Source: Platerodrilus igneus (Eukaryota; Arthropoda; Insecta; Coleoptera; Lycidae). From it: a DNA stretch of 64,000 nt. Within the stretch, counting starts at the first letter, position 1, and every line of letters starts with the position of its first letter. Below, piece after piece: positions 45,095 to 55,929 of the stretch. The position numbers were made by a program, and so were the translations under genes. Location of the stretch: contig JARFIW010001480.1 of NCBI GenBank assembly GCA_036346225.1, forward strand, positions 14,689,501-14,753,500. Reading direction: 5' to 3'. The notes under the pieces were generated by a model. The model saw only the letters and a program-made list of their open reading frames with translations. It did not search any database and was not told where the DNA came from.

Positions 45095-45190
45095 GTATGT
45101 ATGTATGTATGTATGTATGTATGTATGTATGTGTGTGTATGTGGGTGCGTTTTTTTTTGTGTGTGTGATGTGTGTGTGTGTGTGTTGTTT
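45095..45190 (+). repeat. (TATG)n and (TG)n microsatellites
   Basis: (TATG)n at 45095-45130, then GTGTGTATGTGGGTGCG, a short T run and (TG)n to about 45185. It mirrors the CA/CATA block of copy B at 49017-49090. Confidence 0.95.
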
Positions 45191-45695
45191 TTTATTTTAT
45201 TTATTTATTTTAATATTATTAAGAGAAATTCATCTTATAGATCCATTGACAAATTTGTTGCTGTGTGGTTGTTTTTATTTTTGATATTTAGAAGATACGT
45301 GTACATACAATTTAAGTTATTAATATCTGTTCTTTTGTTCATAGTATTTTTTTGCTGGTAGATGTGGCACATTTCTAGAAACTCTCTTTTTGATTTTTTG
45401 TCTTCCATCTGTAATATAATTGGATTGTTAAAATCTATTTTATGGTTTTTAGTATTTACGTGTATACATAGGGCACAAGCATTTGGTTTTATACGTATAT
45501 CGCTCTTATGTTGGGTTATTCGTTGCCTAAGGGTTTGTTTGCTTTGTCCTACGTCACACTCATTACAATCTAGACAATTGATTTTATATATGATGTTCCT
45601 TTTATTTAAAATAGGAGTTTTATCTTTAATTTTAGAGAAAATGTAATTTAAAGTTAAAGTATTTTTAGAAGTTATTTTATGTTAAATTTGTTAAA
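45180..45695 (-). pseudogene. Penelope GIY-YIG endonuclease relic, copy A
   Basis: Inverse copy of 48510-49030. On the minus strand it reads NIIYKINCLDCNECDVGQSK and KREFLEMCHI. The plus-strand open frame across it is only a shadow. It ends at TTTGTTAAA, where the 1.2 kb insert begins. Confidence 0.85.
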
Positions 45696-46428
45696 CACAA
45701 ACTATAACAATTCAAAGCGGAATATCACGCGAGTGAAAATAGAAAAATTTAAATAATTTTTAGCGATTGAAAAATTTTAAAAGTCGTGATAATTCAAGTG
45801 CCAATAAATATAATAGAAGTTGCCGTTTACTGTAAAAACGTAAGTAATAATTATTAATTAAACCTAATATTAATGTTTAATAATTTAAGGCTCTAATTAT
45901 TCTCTAAGGATACTCCAAGTATACTCTAAATATCTTTCAAGTATACTCTAAATACACTCTAAGCATATTCTAAATCTATTCTAAATATACTCGACAATCA
46001 CTAAACTCCAAGGTGAAAGAATTTAAGAAACGAATTTAAGTCCAAACATTGATGGCTGAGCATCGAAAGAAATTAATCAACAAAGGGTTATACTGGACGA
46101 AATTAAATTGAAACAATTCAGGGTGCTGACCAACCACATGGCCCAGATGGAGCTGTAAAAATTACGAAAGACGACTGGGTCAGAGATAAAATATTATTTA
46201 TTAGTATAAGGCTTTGATTTAATCTTAAATTATTTTTGATATTTAATTTGTGAGAGGTCATCAAAATCTTTTGAAAAGTTATTTTGATGATTATAACTAA
46301 TTAGAAATGCTTCTAGTAACAGACAGTGGTATTTTTACTGGCTTTAAGGGTGTTATGGTTTGGGCATAATCAGATAGATATTATTATTTTGATTCAAGGG
46401 TTAATTTTATGAATAACAAAATCAAAGT
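45696..46428 (+). repeat. Repeat U, copy 1
   Basis: It begins CACAAACTATAACAATTCAA and matches 51095-51845 in direct orientation nearly throughout. It contains a short tandem array of ACTCTAAATA-like motifs at about 45900-45990 and ends AATAACAAAATCAAAGT. Near 45840 AACGTAAGTAAT resembles a splice donor. No protein is recognised. Confidence 0.85.
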
Positions 46429-46886
46429 TATAACGTGCATTTTAATAGTTTAACATTTTGCTTTTCCCAATTAGTAAATACATTTCGGTAACTACTATTT
46501 CTATATTTTATATTTATTAACTCGTTTGCGAATAATCTCTTTATATTATATTACGCGATTATCGACTTTCACTCTCACGATTCGATAGTGTGGTTAGGTG
46601 AGCGAGATTGAAACACATCCTTATATCTGTTTTTTGTTTATATTTTTGTGGTAATTTGCTAGTTATCGATAGGAGGTCGTTAAAACCAACACCTGGAAAA
46701 CATGATTCCTGCGCGGTCCTTTGAAACGGCAGTTGTGTTTTGTTCTTTGTTCCTATATAGTAATCACGTTAAAAATACTGTTTCCTTTTTGCTTTGAAAA
46801 TAGTGAGAATTTAATGCGGTATGGATTCTCGTATTGTTCATGAACAAGCACGCCGTGTTTTTAGTTGATTTTCTGTTGAAAATAAT
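45696..46886. mobile_element. 1.2 kb insert in Penelope copy A, flanked by a duplicated stretch of about 87 bp
   Basis: The first 733 bases are repeat U copy 1. The remainder (46430-46886) is unassigned. About 87 bases of Penelope sequence occur on both sides (45603-45695 and 46887-46973). Either a very long target duplication or two overlapping Penelope fragments with filler between them would explain this. Confidence 0.55.
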
Positions 46887-47044
46887 TATTTAAATAGGAG
46901 TTTTATCTTTAATTTTAGATAATGTAATTTAAAGTTAAAGTATTTTTAGTTATTTTATGTTAAATTTGTTAAATACGTTAGTTAGTTTTGGGTAAGGTGT
47001 TCAATGTATGGAAGAGATTTAAATCTAACTGTACTGTCTATTTG

Positions 47045-47080
<36 letters not shown>

Positions 47081-47350
47081 TGTGTTGTTATGTGTATTAT
47101 TATCTGTAATTTCTGCAGTGTGGTTATATAAAAGACGTTTTATTAATTTTGGAGGATAGTTGTTTTTTTATTAAAATATTAAAAAGTTTGTTTAAATTTT
47201 TTTGATAAAATGTATGGTGACTTATTGTTTTAATTCTGTTTTTTAGTGTTAAAATAAAATTTATTTTTATTTTGTAAGAGTGATACGAGAAGTAATTTAA
47301 GTACCTTCCAGAGTTGGTTGGTTTTTGATACCAATCTAATAAAATAAAAT
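46887..47350 (-). pseudogene. Penelope RT-to-endonuclease linker relic, copy A
   Basis: Inverse copy of about 48130-48600, including the trinucleotide run at 47051-47081. It begins with about 87 bases that repeat 45603-45695, so this stretch is present twice, on both sides of the insert at 45696-46886. Confidence 0.8.
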
Positions 47351-47384
47351 TATTTGTATTTCTAATTTCTAATTTCCTACATCA

Positions 47385-48982
47385 AAATTTCAAAGGCAAA
47401 CCATAAAATTAATAAAAAACCTAAAAGATAATAAATTCATTACTGAAAGCGAATCAAAAATATTAAACAATTATAGCAGTACTGCACCAAAATTATATGG
47501 AATTCCAAAAATTCATAAGAATAATACACCATTAAGACCAATTGTAGCGTCTATAAACAACCCAACCGAAAAATTATCAAAATTTATAGCAGAAATTTTA
47601 AAAAATCAACAACTAATAATAATTATAATGTTTCAGATTCTTTTGATTTTACCAATTTCTACATAATTTTCATCTCCCAAACAATTATGTTTTAATAAGC
47701 TTAGATGTAGTTTCACTATTTACTAATATTCCAAAACAATTAGTAATAGACAATATCAAACACATTTGGCATAATATAAAAATATGTAATATTCCAAAAC
47801 AATTATTTTTAGATATAATAGAATTCATATTTGATAGTAGTTACTTCAGCTTCAAAATGAATATTATATTCAAACTTTTGGTTTCCCTATGGGATCCAAT
47901 TTAAGTCCAATATTTGCACAAATTGTAATGGATAGTCTTTTAGATGAAGTAATTAAGAAACTTCCTTTTCAACTATCCTTCATTAAAATTTGTTGATGAC
48001 ATAATTACATCTGTACCAGCAAATAAAATTACGGAAACACTTAATACTTTTAACAGTTATCACGAAAAAATTCAGTTTACCGTAGAAGTAGAGAATAGAA
48101 ACACAGTACCATTTTTAGATACGTTACTTATTAGAAATACAAATAATTTTATTTTATTAGATTGGTATCAAAACCAACCATCTCTGGAAGGTACTTAAAT
48201 TACTTTGTTCGTATCACTCTTAAAAAAAAATAAATTTTATTTTAACACTTAAAAACAGAATTAAAACCATAAGTCACCATACATTTTATCAAAAAAATTT
48301 AAACAAACTTTTTAATATTTTAATAAAAAAACAACTATCCTCCAAAATTAATAAAACGTCTTTTATATAACCACACTGCAGAAATTACAGATAATAATAC
48401 ACATAACAACACAAATAATAATAATAATAATAATAAACAAATAGACAGTACAGTTACATTTAAATCTCTTCCATACATTGAACACCTTACACCAAAACTA
48501 ACTAACGTATTTAACAAATTTAACATAAAAATAACTTCTAAAAATACTTTAACCTTAAATTACATTTTCTCTAAAATTAAAGATAAAACTCCTATTTTAA
48601 ATAAAAGGAACATCATATATAAAATCAATTGTCTAGATTGTAATGAGTGTTACGTAGGACAAAGCAAACAAACCCTTAGGCAACGAATAACCCAACATAA
48701 GAGCGATATACGTATAAAACCAAATGCTTGTGCCCTATGTATATACGTAAATACTAAAACCATAAAATAGATTTTAACAATCCAATTATATTACAGATGG
48801 AAGACAAAAATCAAAAGAGAGTTTCTAGAAATGTGCCACATCTACCAGCAAAAAATACTATGAACAAAAGAACAGATATTAATAACTTAAATTGTATCTA
48901 CACGTATCTTCTAAATATCAAAATAAAAACAACCACACAGCAACAAATTTGTCAATGGATCTATAAGATGAATTTCTCTTAA
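47385..48982 (+). pseudogene. Penelope-type reverse transcriptase and GIY-YIG endonuclease relic
   Basis: Plus-strand frames give APKLYGIPKIHKNNTPLRPI, VASINNPTEKLSKFIAEIL, SLDVVSLFTNIPKQLVIDNI (RT motif with catalytic Asp), FGFPMGSNLSPIFAQIVMD, KFVDDIITSVP (the catalytic DD pair) and VEVENRNTVPFLDTLLIRNT. The endonuclease follows: RNIIYKINCLDCNECYVGQS (GIY-YIG core), KQTLRQRITQHK, ACALC, KREFLEMCHI and NTMNKRTDINNLN. This order is diagnostic of endonuclease-bearing Penelope-like elements. About four frame changes and several stops make it inactive. A (TAA/AAT)n run at 48417-48437 lies in the linker. Confidence 0.9.
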
Positions 48983-49016
48983 TAATATTAAAATAAATAA
49001 ATAAAATAAAAAACAA

Positions 49017-49090
49017 CACACACACACACACACACAAACGCACCCACATACACACACATACATACATACATACATACATACATACATACA
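49017..49090 (+). repeat. (CA)n and (CATA)n microsatellites in Penelope copy B
   Basis: (CA)n at 49017-49036 and (CATA)n at 49047-49090. This is the uninterrupted counterpart of the site invaded by the R1-clade LINE in copy A. Confidence 0.97.
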
Positions 49091-49498
49091 CTCACAGTGT
49101 TACATGCAGATATATACACAGAATAGTTCTAATAAACATTTTTAAGGTTGCCTTTTAATAACAATTTCTATCAAACTTTTGACTTTTATTTATTATCAAT
49201 ATTTTATTTACATAATACTTTTACCTCTTGTTGTATTTTGAAGTTGTTATATACATTTTAGAAGATTTATAACAAAAATAACTTTTATGTTAATCGCCAA
49301 TTTATTATAACCTCGCCTTAGTGAGTATACAATATCATTTAATGTTTATTTATCAATTCTGTAATTGTAGTACCTTTGAAAAAGGATTAAAATAAATCCA
49401 AGCTCAGGTTTATAAAAAGAGTTTTCTTAAATAATCCAGCCGACCTAAAACCCACAACATTTTTAGAAAATTACAATAAAGGAGGTCGTTATTAGTAA

Positions 49499-49501
<3 letters not shown>

Positions 49502-49544
<43 letters not shown>
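49502..49544 (+). repeat. (TA)n microsatellite
   Basis: A (TA)n tract in the 3' region of Penelope copy B, corresponding to 42787-42837 in copy A. Confidence 0.98.
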
Positions 49545-49545
<1 letters not shown>

Positions 49546-50270
49546 CATTTGCCAAGAATGTTTTTATTTGCCTGCCATTGTTTGTAGTTGATTTAAAGAA
49601 GTGATTCTTTACCTGATTTACCTTAATCTTGAATAAAATGTTTCCAATCTATTATTTATTAAGAATGTGATTCATATTTAAGAACATGCATACGCTAATT
49701 TTTAAATACGTTTGATTATCTACTAAAACTTTCACAAAAATTATAAGTTAGCTTTTGCTTGAATTCCTTAATAAAGTGCCGTTCTTGGGATTGTACCTAC
49801 AAATTACCCAAAAATTTTCTATGCATTTAATCTTAGACCTACCAGTTATACCTTTAAACAAAGTGCATAGATTAATGAAGTTTTTTGGATAGGTGTGCAC
49901 TTTTCGATGGTAATACTTTTTTTGAGTAATTTTTGTTTGAAAAGCACACACAATTTTTTATAGAACCAAAATTATGGAAAATTATGATTTTCTCTTGCGA
50001 TAATAAGTAAATGTTTGAGGAAATCCTCATTATTAAACACGCAACATTCACGCATACAACAGAAAACGAACTACCTTCAAAAGGTCAGTATTTCTTTTAT
50101 TGCAAATTAATATTCGAAGTTCTGCACGATTTCGACACAAAACGCAAAAGTTGTTATAACTTTGAAACCATCAACAAATGGATAACAGCATATATAGTTA
50201 TTTGAATAGGTATTAATCTCAGCTATGAAACCCTTCAATTTGGACCATTACTTGGAACACCCTGTATATA

Positions 50271-51094
50271 TTGCTATGATAATAGGGTGATTTAGAAGTG
50301 TTTGAGTCATAAGGGTCGTGCGATACATGTAAATATCATTAAAGTTCAGAAAACCAAACAATTTCATCATAAAATGGGAGTAACTCGATAATAAAGCAAA
50401 AAGCCAATAACGAGCACACTGTATATAAATCACAACTAACTTTAATTCATGAAAGGAAGCCCATCTTAAAAAATCACATCTTATTTAGTAAGATAAATAA
50501 CTTGTATGTCATATAATGCATTTTAAATTAAATATACAAGCATAAAACTGAAAAACAATACGCAGGAATAACGGTTTAAACGCTACAAGTTTTATTGAAA
50601 TAAATACGCAATTAGTGAAAGGAAATAACCTAGCATGCTAGCTACAAACAAATCTCATTCAAAATATTAACGCATAAATAAATAAACGCATTCAAATATG
50701 TTATCATAGAAACTTTATTACGGGATCAACAACATTGTATTTTCATAAAATCCAACAGATTTTGGAGTACTAAATAACAAATAACAAATGTTCGGTTACA
50801 TGATAAAATTTGAACAATAGCAAATATAAACAAGAGAACGTGACTTAAACGATGTTAAAAGTTGGATTTTCAGAGAAATACGCTATGCAAAGTACGTGCC
50901 TACGTGAGAATATACATCACTTCGACACGGGTCTGGATCGTAAATTTGTAAAAATCCGAAGGCTGCAATGATAAAGGCAAAGTACAACGCCTCAATGAAC
51001 AAAGTGCGCGAGTAAAACCAATAGCACAGGTGGAAGGAGGAGTCTTTATATAGAACACAGACTTAGTAAACAATCAGTATATCTCCGACCAAGG
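50271..51094. other. Unassigned DNA
   Basis: No gene or repeat recognised between the end of Penelope copy B and repeat U copy 2. Confidence 0.4.
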
Positions 51095-51845
51095 CACAAA
51101 CTATAACAATTCAAAGCCGAATATCACGCGAGTGAAAATAGAAAAATTTAAATAATTATTTAGCGATTGAAAAATTTTAAAAGTCGTGATAATTCAAGTG
51201 CCAATAAATATAATAGAAGTTGCTGTTTACTGTGAAAAACGTAAGTAATAGTTATTAATTAAACCTAATATTAATGTTTAATAATTTAGGGCTCTAATTA
51301 TTCCCTAAGGATACTCCAAGTATACTCTAAATACACTCTGGGTATACTCTAAGCATATTCTAAATCTATTCTAAATATACTCTGGACAAATCTACATAAA
51401 CTCCAAGGTGAACTAATTTAAGTCCAAACATTGATGGCTGAGCATCGAAAGGAAAATTAATCAACAAAGGGTTATACTGGGCGAAATTAAATGAAAACAA
51501 TCCAGGGGTGCTGACCAACCACATGCAGAGACAGCTGTAAGAAGTAGAAACGAGCAGGAAGAACGCGGGTCAGAGATAAAAATATTATTTATTAGTATAA
51601 GGCTTTATTTCAATTTTTAACACTTACAATTTTTATATATTGGAGTATTTAATTTTCGAGAAGTCATCAAAAATCTTTTGAAAATTTATGTAGAGAGTAA
51701 GAAAGTCATTTGAACGTTTAAAAGTGCTTCTAGTAACAGACAGTGGTATTTTTACTGGCTTTAAGGGAGTTATGATTTGGACATAATCAGATAGATATTA
51801 TTATTTTGATTCAAGGGTTAATTTTATGAATAACAAAATCAAAGT
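51095..51845 (+). repeat. Repeat U, copy 2
   Basis: Direct copy of 45696-46428, including the ACTCTAAATA array (51305-51385) and the CAGACAGTGGTATTTTTACTGG block. Its flanks differ from those of copy 1, which defines the limits of the repeated unit (CACAAACTATAAC to AACAAAATCAAAGT). No inverted ends or clear target duplication were found. Confidence 0.85.
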
Positions 51846-52024
51846 ATCAAAACTGTAAAGTGTACATATTCTTGGTCATTGTACAAATTTTGCTTTGGTT
51901 CGTTTATATCATTGAAACAGAAAGGAGCTAAAGTAAAAAAAGGATTAAATAGTCTTTGTTGTACTATCGGCGTGCGCTCTGTGTTGGACTGAGCTAGTCG
52001 AGATATATAAGAAGAGGTATCTTT

Positions 52025-52065
<41 letters not shown>

Positions 52066-52600
52066 TTTCAAATTTTGTCATTAGTAAGATATGTAGTGTA
52101 ACTGAAATAAAGGTTAAACTAATACATGTATAGCAAGTACAACTTGAAAAATTTCTTTTTGTCATCGGTCGTAGTTTACTTACGCAATCTTTCTATCTAC
52201 CCTTCCTTCCATAATCAGTGATACTAGTCCTAGATATCGTTGCAGATAGCTTATTAGTCGATCCTTTCTTTTTCGTGTATTTCTCCAGACATAAAATATC
52301 TCAAATCAAAAATGGCGTTTTTGGCATAACTCGTGCAAAGAATTTGTAAAACCCAATACTTTCTGTGGAATAATGCCACTTCTGAAGATCGACCCGCATC
52401 ATCTCTAAATGATACTTCTGTCGCTTTATTCTTGGGGTTACCTACTGGTTTGATTTGTGAAAGAATGTCAGTATTTCCCTTGAGGTGTCAGCGAGAATGT
52501 GCGTCTTTGGGTTTTATTGAAGAACGTCACCCTTGTAATACGAAGACGTTTATATGGTATGCAAGGACACTTGTGATTATATATGGCAATTGTTAATTTT
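51846..52600. other. Unassigned DNA with (TA)n
   Basis: A (TA)n tract occupies 52028-52063. Open frames nearby (for example 52333-52596) have no recognisable domain. Confidence 0.4.
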
Positions 52601-52659
52601 CAGTGCTGTATGCGATCCTTTTATTTTTAGAATAGAGTATAGAAAAGATGATGTCATGG

Positions 52660-53830
52660 CTGGACAGAACGGAGAGCAGTCTGAGTTAAGGTTTAACGAG
52701 AAATGCTTCAAACTATTGGTAGTTTTGGAAGACTGTTATTATCCTTCGAAAGAGGGTTGTCTTTTAAGTTTTGCATACAGAGCTAGAATAAAACAGACTT
52801 ATTGCTTTTTCCAAGTACTCTCCACGAAGGTTAATGCACTTTTGCGTGCGCTTGAGGCAACTCTGGAAGCAGTTATTCCACTCGTTTGCTGGTACAGTCA
52901 AAACTGCATTTTTGAAGACATCGACTGCCTCCTCTGACGACTGGAACCTTAGACCACGCAGTCAGTCCTTGGTTTACGAAAAAGTATAGAAATCCTTAGG
53001 ACTTAGGTCAGGACTCGGAGGATGGTGTAACAATTCGACGTTTTGTTGCGTTAAAAATTCAATTATCTTGCGAGCTGTGTACGATCTTGCATTGTCTTGG
53101 TGGAGAATGTTTCGTCGTTCGGGGTTGATTTGTTCGGAGCTTGACGATGACTTGCGGCAAACAAATAGTTGTATACCAATCGGCAGTAACAGTTCTTGGA
53201 TCTTGTAGACGAATTGTTAGAACATAACCTGCTTTCGAGACAAAGGTTGTGACCATATTTTTAGGAACTTCGAGAACGGATGACTTTTGTCGGGTTTTGT
53301 TCACCTTGGAACGCCCAAACAGACGACTGGCGTTTAGTTTTTGGCTCGTAAGAGAAAATTCAAGATGCATCACTACTTACGATGTTGTACACGTTTTTGA
53401 GTTTCCTGCGTTGAAACGGTCAAGCGTATTTTGACACCAATTCGTAATAGTTGCACTCTGTTCTTCGGCCAACAGATGAAGTATTTAACGGAACACTAAT
53501 CTTTTTACACAGATTTTTTCTGCAAAAATTTGAAATTGAAGTTTTTGAAATCCGCAATAATGCTTCAATTTCGCGATGTCACGTGTCCATCATCGTTGGT
53601 ATGCTTGTGCACAGCATCGACATTTTCCTGAGGGACTGCCATTTTTTGTGCACCTGCTCTTAGATCGTTGCTGAGACTAATCCGTCCACGTTTAAATTCT
53701 CCATACCAAGGAGAACTTATTGACTGAAAACAGAAACCAACTCGATAAGGCATTCTTGTTGAGATAATTGTCTTCGAAAATTATAAAAAATGTTCACGGT
53801 TTAATTCCATTTTTCGATTAACTTGTTAAA
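52660..53830 (-). pseudogene. mariner transposase relic, near full length
   Basis: From the N-terminal side on the minus strand, frames give YGEFKRGRISLSNDLRAGAQ, KMAVPQENVDAVHKH, WCQNTLDRFNAGNSKTCTTS, SVLEVPKNMVTTFVSKAGYV, DPRTVTADWYTTICLPQVIV, ERRNILHQDNA (second catalytic Asp region) and the C-terminal LKRTQKCINLRGEYLEKA, which ends near 52765. This is the order of the mariner lineage with VPENIDAVRELI and DWYTTICLPxV. Numerous frameshifts and stops are present, and GDESW and the YSPDL segment are hardly legible. The relics at 16740-17300 and 19710-20245 are related. Confidence 0.85.
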
Positions 53831-54280
53831 TTTAACAGTTCGTTGTTGTTGCAGTACTACAAGTATCGCACTAAAAGTGTAGATTTGGGTTAACTAAAGA
53901 TGGAGGCTAATTTTTCGTACTGACATTTGATTAATGACGCTCTCTATATCCCATTTATAAAAGACATCCTTTGTAATGAAAGTATAGTTAGTATTTAAAA
54001 GGCGCTATTACTCATACGGTTATTAATCTTACACCCCGGACTTTGTTTCGGTTTAATTCAAAGAACGGTATCAGCGTTGTTGTGAAACAGCGTCACAATA
54101 GCAACTGTGTCGTTGTTCTGCATAAATCCTAATCATGTATATTGCTTCAGTTTTAGAGCAATGGGAATAATATCAATTGTATTTATCTTATTTTAACGAA
54201 TGTGTAAAAGTTTAAATCGTTTTTATATTAAAACAAACTCAGATAAAATAATGTCGTTATTCTTCAAACAAGTTCCGATT
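53831..54280. other. Unassigned DNA
   Basis: Nothing recognisable apart from what may be the outer end of the mariner relic. Confidence 0.4.
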
Positions 54281-54640
54281 AATATGCATATTGTAACAAA
54301 TTATAACCTTGTTTAAAATCATTGTTGTACTCGTAGTGCTTGTGTTCGGATCATTTAAGAAGTCAAGAAGCAGTAAATTAATATTGAAGGTGGCACTAGA
54401 TAAAACACAAAAGGACAAAACTACATTTGATTTCTAATGATCCCCGAAGGTACTACATTGATCATATAGTACCTTCGGGTGAATCATTAGAAATCAAATG
54501 TAGTGTTGCCTTTTTGTATTTTATCTAGTGCCACCTTCAATATTAATTTACTGCTTCTTGATTTCTTAATTGAACCGAACACAAGCACTACGAGTACAAC
54601 AATGATTTTAAACAAGGTTATAATTTGTTATAATATGCAT
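54281..54640. repeat. 360 bp near-perfect palindrome centred on a SINE tail
   Basis: Arms at about 54281-54453 and 54469-54640 are inverted copies with few differences: AATATGCATATTGTAACAAA against TTTGTTATAATATGCATT at the outside, and CCGAAGGTACTACAT against ATAGTACCTTCGG inside. The inner ends match the 3' tail of the SINE (AATGTAGTACCTTCG...ATTAGAAATC). The rest of a minus-strand SINE starts directly at the right edge (54641). Confidence 0.92.
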
Positions 54641-54873
54641 TTTTTGCTTGGAAATTAAAAATTTTGCTGAACCCTTGCTGTTCCAAGCAAATGTAGAGAT
54701 CTTTAACGTGCGTGACAACACTCGGGACTTCCATTCTACCTCTCATCCGAACGAGGTCGTATTTTTGTGAAAAATGCTCGACTAACATTTTTCAAACGGA
54801 CCGTCTAGGAATTCGAACCCGGGAGCGTGAGCATAGTAGTCACACCCATACCAACTACGCTACGGAATCGCCT
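54641..54873 (-). mobile_element. SINE, tail missing, abutting the palindrome
   Basis: In reverse it carries the tRNA-like head (GGCGATTCCGTAGCGTAGTT), B box GGGTTCGAATTCC, AAAAATGTTAGTCGAGCATT and AACAGCAAGGGTTCAGCAAA. The last 50 or so bases of the family consensus are not here but appear at the palindrome centre, 180 bases away. No target duplication is evident. Confidence 0.85.
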
Positions 54874-55915
54874 ATACGAAAGCAACAGCTGGAAATGTTT
54901 TGAAACTAGAACATGTTTTGGTTTTTATTAATGTTTTTAATTATCTTTAAAGCTTAAAATGCTCTTAGGAGGACGAACTTTATTCTCATTAAATAATAAT
55001 TAGTGGCAATGTTTTGAAATAACCTTTATAATCAACATGATTTTCCTAATTGTAGTAAATAATCACTAAATTATACAGAACATTCGTCACAGAGTTTCTA
55101 TATTTTTCTACACAGATTTAAAAACTTCATTTATTACTATACTAGAAATTTATTAGAAGTAGGTAGCTCTGTACCATTTTAATTTATTAATACAATTTTC
55201 GGTTTCTTCGCGAAGCTGATCTTCTAAGTGTTTAGAATATTCTAAATTGGATCATATAGGAGAAAGGTTAGATTAACTGCTTTTATTGTTACTTAGGAAT
55301 TGGTTTATCTGAATTATGTTTTAGGTTGTCTTACTTCTACCTCCCATGTCAAATTAGACAATGAAGCAAAAATTCCTTCAGATAAATGTAAAAACATTCA
55401 CCATCTAATGTTTGGATTAATTTTTTACGTTTTTAGAGTGAATTCCTTCGGATTTTTCTAAAAATGTAGAATTGCAAGTCGAAACTTCCGTTACAGACCA
55501 GATATGTTAAAATTATTCACGTATCGATTTTCTTTAATATTATTTTTCAGAATGTCATTCATGTCCGATAAACTGGATGAAATTACTTCAGGAAAAGGTC
55601 AGAACCATTATTGTTATTTAAGCTGTTTATTTTAACATTTTACAGAAAGTTTGTCCTTAATCTCCGTTATTACTGAATTGCATAATGAAACAAGCTTGCA
55701 CCAGAGCAAGGTTAGACTTATTATTATACAATTTTTTGTTTACTTTATGTTTTTGCGAATTAGTTCCTTCAATTCACATCCAATTTACTGAATTCAATGA
55801 AAAACATTTATTATGCCACAGAAATGTAATCATTGCCCAGAATAAGATTCTTCATCCAACTAGTGAAATACCCAAATTCTAGAATACTCCTCTATCAATA
55901 TAGTTGAACAAGAGA
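54874..55915. other. Unassigned DNA
   Basis: No gene or repeat is recognised. The short plus-strand frame at 55685-55882 has no recognisable domain. Confidence 0.4.
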
Positions 55916-55929
55916 AGAAACCAAAAATG

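Larger units (their letters stand above)
40684..47372 (-). mobile_element. Penelope-like retroelement, copy A (minus, 5'-truncated, heavily invaded)
   Basis: Its outer end (40684-41255) is the inverse of 49720-50270. 42838-43217 is the inverse of 49090-49470, 45180-45695 of 48510-49030, and 46887-47350 of 48130-48600. Gaps in the alignment are later inserts: a mariner-like element with SINE (about 41258-42780), an R1-clade LINE (43319-45094) and a 1.2 kb insert (45696-46886). The reverse transcriptase is missing because the copy starts within the end of that domain. It meets copy B head to head near 47372. Confidence 0.85.
47373..50270 (+). mobile_element. Penelope-like retroelement, copy B (plus)
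   Basis: It carries reverse transcriptase and GIY-YIG endonuclease relics (47385-48980) and a long 3' region with (CA)n, (CATA)n and (TA)n tracts. It ends TTGGAACACCCTGTATATA. The same end, inverted (TATACAGAGTGTCCCAA), starts copy A at 40684. The N-terminal part of the protein is missing. Confidence 0.85.

Noticed and set aside
45362..45646. 94-codon plus-strand open frame
   Set aside because: It is the antisense shadow of the Penelope GIY-YIG endonuclease relic.
40684..50270. Hammerhead ribozyme in the Penelope terminal regions
   Set aside because: Penelope-like elements can carry hammerheads, so I looked for a CTGATGA core on both strands here and did not see one. A covariance search would be decisive.
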